Shown in pieces: positions 1-5,852 of a DNA stretch of 13,113 nucleotides (its first letter is position 1; every line of letters begins with the position of its first letter). The stretch comes from DRVP01 sp964604045. GTDB lineage: Archaea; Thermoproteota; Bathyarchaeia; Bathyarchaeales; Bathycorpusculaceae. The stretch lies in assembly GCA_964604045.1 (NCBI GenBank), contig CAZRXM010000029.1:1-13113 (forward strand), written 5' to 3'. Under the pieces are notes generated by a model. That model worked only from the letters and a program-made list of their open reading frames with translations, made no database searches and was not told the DNA's origin. The position numbers and the translations under genes are program-made.

Positions 1-4
1 AAGC

Positions 5-76
5 TTATGGCTCCTTTACTAAAGCGTATATCTTTTCCATTCTTTCAAAAATCCCCCGTTCAATTGTTTGGGGCAT
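5..76 (-). other. 23-codon mini-ORF at the left edge, of doubtful coding status
   Basis: An ATG-initiated reading frame of 23 residues (starts MPQTIERGIFERMEKI, ends KEP) lies four bases downstream of the stop of the surface-protein gene on the same strand and ends in TAA at the edge of the window. I do not recognise it. GAGG lies only two bases before the ATG, which is too close for a good ribosome binding site. A better site, AAAGGAG (11-17, minus strand), lies inside this frame and points to another gene starting at or just beyond the window edge, so the frame may only be leader sequence between two genes of one operon. Confidence 0.2.
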
Positions 77-80
77 AGCC

Positions 81-1289
81 TCACTTCTTTTTGCTAATCC
101 TTTTCACTAAATAAGCCACTATAAATATTACTGTAAGAGTGGGGGCGAGTAAATAAACATAAAAGTAAGGGTTGCTTGGAGAAATCTGTATCTTGTAGAA
201 AATATTTTGCGTTAAACTTCTTCCCTCTTGCATCCATGAAATCTGGAACTGGAGCCAATTCTCACCAGTTGTTGCCAGCTCTGAAACATCTACATCAAAA
301 ATGGCTTTCGCCTCGTCGTTTGGATTTAATACTCCTAGAAAGCTTGTTGTCATTCCGCTAAAGGAGCTGCCAACCAGTTTTATTACAACTTCTTTAGCCC
401 CTACATTGCCTGAATTCTTAACTCTTACCTGAATTTTTATTCCCCTATCTCCAGGATGGATTTCTCTCGGAGATATGTTTAAATCAACTATTTCGAAGTG
501 TGCTTTCTCTGAAATGAGTAAGGGTACAGTTAAGCCGGATTTCCCATCATCATGAACCAACTCCAACTCTAAATTGTATAATCCGGGTGGAGTTGACTCA
601 TCTACGTCTAAATAAAACCTGCATTCCACGGGAATGTCTGGAAAAGCATTTCCAACGTATACGTTATCGCTTTTCGCCCAGCTTGGTTTAATGCCTTCAG
701 GTAACTTTAATGTTGCGTTTAAATGAGTGGCTTCCTCGCTTCCCGTATTGACTATTATGGCGGTTAAAATTATGTTTAAGTCTCCTGGAAAAATTTTGCT
801 TGGCGTTTGGCAGCTTCGCTGTAAAGCGAATTCAACATTTCCTGTGATGATAAATCCGAAGTTATAGACTACTTCCTGAGAATGCAGGGATTCATCCATA
901 AATACTGCGCCAACCCTTAACGCGGTGGCGCCTGACACGCTTTTCGGAACATAAATTTTCACAATTATTTCTCGGGATTCATTTGGGCCAAGCCTCTCAA
1001 TCGTGTACACGTTGGATCCTACAATGGTCAGGTAGGTGTTTAATGGTGTTATCTGTAAAGTTATAGATAACGCATTACCGCCACCTTCATTTTTCACCAT
1101 TAACGCTACGTTGTTGATGATATTTGAGCTTAGAGTTTCATTTAAAGGTTCAACCCTAATTATTGGACCTGCTTGAGCATTGGCTTTATTGATCATTTTA
1201 AAAACGTTGCCGAATTCTATTAAAGCTGAGCTTAAGATTAAAATGCAAGCAGCTGTTAAACAAAGTTTCCTTAAAATTTTTCGCTTCAT
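81..1289 (-). CDS. Secreted, membrane-anchored Ig-like (COG1361/CARDB-type) protein of an ABC exporter operon
   Basis: A 402-residue protein with a signal peptide at residues 1-40 (basic MKRKILRK start, hydrophobic 10-24, probable cleavage after ANAQA). Three repeated beta-sandwich modules follow, at roughly 44-150, 152-260 and 264-370. Each carries the pattern seen in COG1361/CARDB-like archaeal surface proteins: a pGD or pNE turn, 'VKNEGGGNA', 'VNTGSEEATHL' or 'VKNSGNVGAKEV', and a closing 'P-G-L/T' strand. One membrane segment (about 376-395) and a KRISKKK tail anchor the C-terminus, leaving the modules outside the cell. The gene is last of three. Its ATG follows the permease stop by one base, and its GAGGT site lies inside the permease gene, so the two are probably translationally coupled. 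The likely role is a surface partner or substrate-handling domain for the exporter. The family is fairly sure; the exact function is unknown. Confidence 0.75.
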   Translation of the reverse strand: MKRKILRKLCLTAACILILSSALIEFGNVFKMINKANAQAGPIIRVEPLNETLSSNIINNVALMVKNEGGGNALSITLQITPLNTYLTIVGSNVYTIERLGPNESREIIVKIYVPKSVSGATALRVGAVFMDESLHSQEVVYNFGFIITGNVEFALQRSCQTPSKIFPGDLNIILTAIIVNTGSEEATHLNATLKLPEGIKPSWAKSDNVYVGNAFPDIPVECRFYLDVDESTPPGLYNLELELVHDDGKSGLTVPLLISEKAHFEIVDLNISPREIHPGDRGIKIQVRVKNSGNVGAKEVVIKLVGSSFSGMTTSFLGVLNPNDEAKAIFDVDVSELATTGENWLQFQISWMQEGRSLTQNIFYKIQISPSNPYFYVYLLAPTLTVIFIVAYLVKRISKKK

Positions 1290-1290
1290 T

Positions 1291-2394
1291 TCAATCTAAC
1301 CTCTTCTTAAACATTATAATGCTTATGCTAACGGTTATTAACGCGTAAAGCGTTAAAACTATTACTTCGCCCGCCAAATCGCTTAGTCCTAAGCCTTTAA
1401 GCATTATAGGTCGAAGGATTTCGTTAAAATGGTATAAAGGTATGAAGTAGGCTATTATGGTGGCTGCTTTTGGCAAAGCTTGAACTGGCATAATTAAGCC
1501 GCTAAAGACTGCGCTTATTATAAAAATGAATGAGGATGCCTGTTGAGCTTGAAGTTGGCTGTTCGAGATTGAGGAAATCATCAGTCCAAGCCCTAGATTT
1601 CCTATTAGAAACAGCAATGAGGCCAAAAATATCTCCAAAAACGAGCCTCTGATCGTAATTCCAAAAAATAGTTTTCCAATTGAGAAAATTAAGAAGAAGT
1701 CAACTATGGAAACCGTTGCATACGCTAAAAACTTTCCGAAGATTACTTCATAAGTCTTAATAGGCGAAACCACAAGCTGTTCAAAAGTTCCCCTTTCCTT
1801 TTCCCTAACAATAGAAATGGCAATGAGAGATACAGGTATTGTTTGAAGCACAAGCCCTATAACCGCTGGGGCAAAAAAGTCTATGTTCTTTAACGTGGCT
1901 CCATATCTTACTATCCTTAACTGTTCAACCTTTAAGTAATTGCCTTTGAGTAACATTTTCTCATAGTTTTCAAGAATGTTTTTCATGCCTGACTGAATTG
2001 CCTCGGAAAGGGTTGGGATTGAGCCATCCGTGATTACAGCTACATAGCCAACACTATTATTAGTTAAGGCTTCATAAAACCCGTTAGGAATTACGATAAC
2101 TCCATAAACTTCGCCGTTTTCGATAACCTTCATAGCCTCGTCTATGCTATACACATATTTTTTCACTTCAAACAAATTGTTCTGGAGTATAAGTTCTTCA
2201 AGTTTAACGCTAAGCCCATTTGCACCATCAAGGTTTCCAATAGCTATCGGTATATGTTGGGTGCCTCCGCCATAAGCGTAGCCATACAAAAACATAACTA
2301 TAATAGGCAATAGTATTGCTATCCCTAAAGATCTGCGGTCTCTAAGAAGCTGTCTCAATTCTTTCTCAACCATAGCAAAAATCCTTTCACACAT
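1291..2394 (-). CDS. ABC-2 type transporter permease
   Basis: A 367-residue ABC-2 membrane subunit of the YhhJ/DrrB type. A cytoplasmic N-terminal helix (residues 1-20, 'KELRQLLRDRRSL') leads into membrane segment 1 (22-40). A long extracytoplasmic domain (about 43-170) follows, then five segments near 173-196, 217-245, 250-275, 284-305 and 342-361. The EKERGTFEQL motif (198-207) after segment 2 is the coupling-helix signature of this family. Its start overlaps the end of the ATPase gene by 8 bases (ATGTGTGA), the usual arrangement for a matched ATPase and permease, and a G-rich stretch before the ATG can act as the ribosome binding site. The size is normal. The substrate cannot be read from the sequence; drugs, lipids, polysaccharides or peptides are all exported by this family. 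Confidence 0.9.
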   Translation of the reverse strand: MCERIFAMVEKELRQLLRDRRSLGIAILLPIIVMFLYGYAYGGGTQHIPIAIGNLDGANGLSVKLEELILQNNLFEVKKYVYSIDEAMKVIENGEVYGVIVIPNGFYEALTNNSVGYVAVITDGSIPTLSEAIQSGMKNILENYEKMLLKGNYLKVEQLRIVRYGATLKNIDFFAPAVIGLVLQTIPVSLIAISIVREKERGTFEQLVVSPIKTYEVIFGKFLAYATVSIVDFFLIFSIGKLFFGITIRGSFLEIFLASLLFLIGNLGLGLMISSISNSQLQAQQASSFIFIISAVFSGLIMPVQALPKAATIIAYFIPLYHFNEILRPIMLKGLGLSDLAGEVIVLTLYALITVSISIIMFKKRLD

Positions 2395-3322
2395 TTGAGT
2401 CCGCCCCCGTTAATTTTATGAAAACGTCTTCTAGACTTAGGTTAACCACTCTAGTTGATAAGACATCCACATTTTCTCTCCTTAGAGCTTCAACAATTGC
2501 CGGCAAGGATTTTTCAGAATCCTTCACAACTATTAAGAAGGCGTCGCCGGAGGGAATTATTCTTAGAACATCCTGGTTTCCGCTTAATATGGCCTCCATC
2601 CTATTTATTGAGGTTTTAACTTGTAACTCGATTACATCACCGCCATAAATACTCCTTTTCAATTCGATAGAAGATCCTAATTTTATCAGGTTTCCATTAT
2701 TCATGATGCCTATTCTTTTGCAATTTTCAGCTTCATCCATATAATGCGTTGTAATGAGAAGAGTTACGCCTTTTCTGTTCAATTCTCTAAAGTATTCCCA
2801 AAATCTCCTCCTCAAGGGAGGATCTACACCTGCAGTAGGCTCATCAAGTATAAGCAATTCAGGCTCATGCAGGAGGGCGCATGCTAACAAAAGCCTCTGC
2901 TTCATCCCTCCACTTAATTTTCCAGCCAGCCTATTTCCAAAACGGGAAAGCTCCACAAACTCCAGCAATTCTCTTGCCTTCCTCTCACGCTCCATCGAAG
3001 ACAATCCATAGATTTTCCCATAAAACCTCAGGTTTTCCATCACTGTAAGATCTTCATAAAGTGAAAAACGTTGCGGCATATAGCCAATTTTTTGCTTAAC
3101 CTTTTCAGGTTCTTTAACGGCATCATACCCATCAACTAAAATCTTCCCACTAGTCGGTTTTAGCAAGCAAGCTATCATGCGTACAGTGGTTGTTTTTCCA
3201 GCCCCATTAGGCCCCAATAAACCTAAAATCTCTCCACGGACAACTTCAAGGTTTAGATTATTTACTGCAACGAAATCGCCAAATTTTTTTGTTACACCAA
3301 CAGCTTCAATGATATAGCTCAA
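2387..3322 (-). CDS. ABC-2 transporter ATP-binding subunit (CcmA-type)
   Basis: An ATPase that powers the adjoining permease. From the TTG chosen here (311 residues) it shows Walker A GPNGAGKTT (37-45), a Q-loop at Q84 (YMPQRF), signature LSGGMKQR (136-143), Walker B LLILDE (156-161), the D-loop AGVDP and switch histidine H193 (TTHYMDE). The last 90 or so residues are the usual C-terminal extension of CcmA/DrrA-type exporters. Start choice: AGAGG with more G residues (3326-3334) sits 7 bases before TTG at 3320-3322, giving MSYIIEAVGV, a typical N-terminus. A longer reading from TTG 3346 adds 8 residues (MMFTRGGK) but would use the ribosome binding site as coding sequence and has none of its own. 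It is first of the three-gene unit; an AT-rich TTTATTAA stretch near 3352-3364 may be the promoter. Confidence 0.9.
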   Translation of the reverse strand: MSYIIEAVGVTKKFGDFVAVNNLNLEVVRGEILGLLGPNGAGKTTTVRMIACLLKPTSGKILVDGYDAVKEPEKVKQKIGYMPQRFSLYEDLTVMENLRFYGKIYGLSSMERERKARELLEFVELSRFGNRLAGKLSGGMKQRLLLACALLHEPELLILDEPTAGVDPPLRRRFWEYFRELNRKGVTLLITTHYMDEAENCKRIGIMNNGNLIKLGSSIELKRSIYGGDVIELQVKTSINRMEAILSGNQDVLRIIPSGDAFLIVVKDSEKSLPAIVEALRRENVDVLSTRVVNLSLEDVFIKLTGADSNV

Positions 3323-3484
3323 CTTCCCCCCTCTTGTAAACATCAATGTGCTTTTTTAATAAAAATTCCGTTGCAGTCAGACGGAGGCATGAGCAAAGTT
3401 CGTTCTTTTAGTCATCGTTAATGGAACCTAACGGCTTAGGTTTTGTTTGTTTGAGATTTTGTTACGTGTTGATTGTAAATAGTG

Positions 3485-3521
3485 CCTATGAAGGGTTGCT
3501 AGCAGTAGCCCAATTCATAGG
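3485..3521 (+). repeat. Long imperfect inverted repeat; strong hairpin in plus-strand RNA
   Basis: CCTATGAA (3485-3492) is exactly complementary to TTCATAGG (3514-3521). Inside, GGGTTGCT (3493-3500) pairs with AGTAGCCC (3504-3511) if two G-U pairs are allowed, leaving an AGC loop and an AA bulge (3512-3513). The result is a 16-bp stem. The G-U pairs become A-C mismatches in the minus-strand transcript, so the structure favours plus-strand RNA. There is no T-tract on either side, so it is not an ordinary terminator. It lies 48 bases beyond the stop of the minus-strand surface-protein remnant. A structured RNA, a decayed mobile-element end or a 3'-end processing stem are all possible. Confidence 0.5.
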
Positions 3522-3568
3522 TGGATAGGATTTTAAATGCTTTATTGAAACGTAATAGGAAAGACTTC

Positions 3569-4172
3569 TTATCGGGTTTTTTGTGGGCTGTGTAATTTAT
3601 GAGCGTTTATGACTGATACTATAGCGATAAGCACTACAAGCAGCATTAGGAACCTGTTGTTGTCCATGAGGGTAATCCTTTAGATGTTCTTTGAAGTGGT
3701 TGATGTGAGGGATACTTGTTCTGTTGTGTTTGTTGTGATGACTGAAAGCCAATAGGATGATACGTAATATGCTTCTCGATAGTTTCCGGCGGTAGTTTAA
3801 ACACTGCTTTTCCAGCACCGATGCCTAACTGTGTGTAAATGATTATGTAGGCTCCGTGGATGGTCTCCGTCGTTTCCTAGACCTGAGCGGTGAGTTGATA
3901 AACCTGTGTTTTAATCGTGTATGGCCCATTTGTATCACGTAAATGTTTGCCTGGGCTACTGTTACGTCTTTCCATAGGACTGTGAAGCCATAATTTCCGG
4001 GGAGAACATGTGTAGGTTGATGAAGCCATTTGCCGAAGTGTGTCTTGGAACGGTTTCCACGTGCCGTTTGGCCAAGTTGTGTGCACTTGGGCCTCGGGTA
4101 ATGGTGCGCTTATATCTTCTGTTATGAGGAATGCCGGGTCCCAAACGACGTCCATGTCGTCGACAACATGGA
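3569..4172 (-). pseudogene. Frameshifted C-terminal remnant of a secreted surface protein with a membrane anchor
   Basis: Read in minus-strand order, all three frames contribute consistent pieces: DVVWDPAFLITED and APLPEAQVHTTWPNGTW (about 4158-4055), then ANGFINL, then HVLPGNYGFTVLWKDVTVAQ (about 4020-3950), then DTNGPYTIKTQVYQLTAQV (about 3930-3880), then IHGAYIIIYTQLGIGAGK, then AYYVSSYWLSVITTNTTEQV. After one in-frame TAA come DNNRF and a hydrophobic anchor LMLLVVLIAIVSVI ending AHKLHSPQKTR-stop (3569-3667). The 'LPGNYGFTVLWKDVTVA' phrase is the end of an Ig/carboxypeptidase-regulatory-like module common in archaeal surface proteins. Several frameshifts and a stop within 600 bases indicate a broken gene. 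No function is claimed beyond secreted, membrane-anchored surface protein. Confidence 0.6.
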
Positions 4173-4422
4173 TATGGTGAGAACCTCAAACGGCCGGTGG
4201 ATAACCGGCTACGCCCACATTTACGAGGCTAAATGGACATATCCATCAAGCGTAGCCTTAGGCAACTGCGCTATAATAGCAACAGTCATAGACAACAACG
4301 GCTTCTATCACGAAAAAGAAACAGGCTCATACAATCCCTTCATAGAGGAAGCCACATAACGTTCACAATAGGCATAATCATATACTATGAGCCCGCATTA
4401 ACCTCCACGTGAACATGAAACG
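4141..4422 (+). pseudogene. Surface-protein-like fragment on the opposite strand
   Basis: The plus strand reads VHVVDNMDMVRTSNGRW, then GRWITGYAHIYEAKWTYP, then NCAIIATVIDNNGFYHEKE and TGSYNPFIEEAT before a stop at about 4359. A one-base frame change continues it as HITFTIGIIIYYEPALTST to about 4420. The composition (Tyr, Trp, Asn, Thr-rich, beta-strand-like) matches the secreted-protein style of the minus-strand remnant. A 63-residue open frame from ATG 4168 covers its core but has no ribosome binding site and no family resemblance as a complete protein. I take it as a piece of the same or a sister gene in inverted orientation. An independent small gene is possible but less likely. Confidence 0.45.
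4151..4172. repeat. 22-bp near-perfect palindrome at a head-to-head junction of two coding fragments
   Basis: The stretch is its own reverse complement except for one mismatched pair (C4158/A4165), centred on GTCGAC (4159-4164), with outer arms TCCATGT and ACATGGA. Reading outward on either strand gives almost the same peptide: VVDNMDMV on plus and VVDDMDVV on minus. This is the point where the minus-strand remnant and the plus-strand fragment start, back to back. Confidence 0.7.
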
Positions 4423-4960
4423 TTGTACCAGCATTAAACGTATGTGAGAGATACGGCACTGTAAGGTTGTAGCAGTATACTGGCACATCAATATATGCAC
4501 CAATACTGCTTGTAACAGTCGGATTAATGAGTCCAGAATCTCAAATAACTACTGCCTATGGTTATCTCTCTAAATTGAACCGTAAAGGTTGCTGGTTTGT
4601 AGGCTGAAGCGTTAGCCCAAATGAAAACCTGCCAAGAACCATTAAGGTAACAGGACCTGCAAAGTTTGGATACAAAATAAAAGTCAACGGCTATTTTTGG
4701 CAAGCCCACCTGCTTATAAAGAGAGTTGGCATAAGCCTCTCCATGAGTGAGGAATCGGAAAGCCCTCGTAGTGTTAAGTATAAACTTTGTCTCCAAACCA
4801 GCCACACTAACAGGTAAGTCGGAATAATGGAAATAAAAATTCCATAAGGCTTAACAACATTCAGATAAGCAGACCTAACAATTGGAAGATCCCATGCACT
4901 CAGTAAGGCAATATAGGTAATTGCATCATCAAAATTATGGTTTTACTTCCCAGTATCACC
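4370..4960 (-). pseudogene. Mosaic of coding-like fragments, strand ambiguous
   Basis: Minus-strand reading gives INPTVTSSIGAYIDV then YCYNLTVPYLSHTFNAGTTF (about 4510-4375, stop TAG). It also gives NGSWQVFIWANASAYKPATF (about 4650-4590) inside a 93-residue frame at 4524-4805, and a hydrophobic patch PYGIFISIIPTYLLVWLVW (about 4855-4800). The plus strand over part of the same DNA (about 4628-4800) also reads well: RTIKVTGPAKFGYKIKVNGY followed by FWQAHLLIKRVGISL. None is an intact gene and I recognise no family. The Ig-like flavour agrees with the neighbouring remnants. The true coding strand could differ along the stretch, which would fit internal inversions. Confidence 0.35.
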
Positions 4961-5166
4961 CTTACATACGCCTCTTTTAGTTTTCCAGATAGACATTCCA
5001 AGCGTTTTAAGGCTTGATTTCAAATATTGATTCAAAATTATTCCGGTGGGTGACGGAAGCTTCCATTAACACTTAGAACTTGTAAGCCCGAACATCTTTC
5101 GCTACCACGCGTTTAGAAGGAAACTGTTAAATTGGTTGTTTGTTTCTGAATGTGAAGGTGTGTTTG

Positions 5167-5838
5167 TTGTTTGTTTCGAGAGTGCAGCTTGCAAAAATAA
5201 TTGATTCTACGCTTGTTAAGGCTACGGCCACTAAAAGCGAGGTTGAAAGGCTTTGCCGTGAAGCCGTTCAGTACGGTTTTGGGTGCGTTGTTGTTAACCC
5301 GGTTTACGTGCGTTTCGCGGCTTCAATCTTGAAGAGGACGGAGGTTAGGGTTGGCTCAACAGTTGGTTTCCCCTTTGGCGTTTCGTTGCCAGACGTTAAG
5401 GCTTTGGAGGCTGCCAGAGCCGTAGAAGACGGGGCGTGCGAGCTTGACATGGTCATGAACCTTAGCGCTTTCAAGTCTGGCGACTATGAACTGGTTAAGC
5501 GGGATATTGAAGCCGTCACGGCTTTGAAGCGCCAGTTCAGCGGTCTGGTTGTCAAGGTGATAATTGAGGCGCCGCTGTTAACAAGCGAAGAGAAGGTGGC
5601 GGCATGCAAAATTGTTAAGGATGCTGGAGCGGATTTCGTGAAAACATCAACAGGACTTTTCGGAGGGGGAGCCACCGTGGAGGATGTCAAGCTCATGCGT
5701 CAAGTGGTTGGGAAAGATTTCGGGGTTAAGGCCGCTGGAGGCATAAGGACATACGCTGATGCCGTTGCCATGATTGAAGCCGGCGCAAACCGCATTGGGA
5801 CAAGCACAGCCGTCGCAATAATTCAAGGCGCACCGTGA
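5167..5838 (+). CDS. deoC: Deoxyribose-phosphate aldolase
   Basis: A cytoplasmic class I aldolase that reversibly splits 2-deoxy-D-ribose 5-phosphate into glyceraldehyde 3-phosphate and acetaldehyde, linking deoxynucleoside breakdown to central carbon metabolism. In the 223-residue form chosen here, the Schiff-base lysine is K130 in VVKVIIEAP. The second catalytic lysine is K159 in GADFVKTSTG and the catalytic aspartate is D94 in ELDMVMNL. AAGGIRTYADA and the GTST phosphate-binding end of the TIM barrel are present, so the fold is complete. The start is uncertain: AAGGTG (5155-5160) lies 6 bases before TTG 5167, which I prefer. GTG 5182 would give the compact MQLAKIIDSTL, and TTG 5140 is the longest reading. 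The gene ends 14 bases from the end of argS, tail to tail. Confidence 0.93.
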   Translation: MFVSRVQLAKIIDSTLVKATATKSEVERLCREAVQYGFGCVVVNPVYVRFAASILKRTEVRVGSTVGFPFGVSLPDVKALEAARAVEDGACELDMVMNLSAFKSGDYELVKRDIEAVTALKRQFSGLVVKVIIEAPLLTSEEKVAACKIVKDAGADFVKTSTGLFGGGATVEDVKLMRQVVGKDFGVKAAGGIRTYADAVAMIEAGANRIGTSTAVAIIQGAP

Positions 5839-5852
5839 TTGAAGAAAAACGG

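Larger units (their letters stand above)
3323..5139. other. 1.8-kb stretch without an intact gene: decayed surface-protein remnants
   Basis: No long open frame spans this stretch. The part at 3347-3480 shows nothing I can name. A strong hairpin lies at 3485-3521. From 3569 to about 4960 there are coding-like patches on both strands, broken by frameshifts and stops and described separately. The part at about 4960-5139 has short patches of plausible protein in changing frames, but nothing recognised; it must also hold the deoC promoter, for which I see no clear TATA box. No tRNA, CRISPR array or transposase was seen. The genes on both sides are intact over kilobases, so decay or rearrangement of an accessory locus explains this better than general sequencing error, although local error cannot be excluded. 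Confidence 0.6.

Noticed and set aside
1..6. HindIII site (AAGCTT) exactly at the window start, hinting at a clone boundary
   Set aside because: Windows are cut arbitrarily and the site also occurs elsewhere in the window; nothing can be concluded.
5014..5037. Two near-identical AT-rich units (TTGATTTCAAA and TTGATTCAAAA) upstream of deoC
   Set aside because: Short, low-complexity and not placed like an operator relative to a visible promoter; could be chance.
3323..5139. Possible tRNA, CRISPR or transposase in the gene-poor stretch
   Set aside because: No T-loop-like GTTCRA motif with a matching cloverleaf, no regularly spaced direct repeats and no transposase-like reading frame was found.
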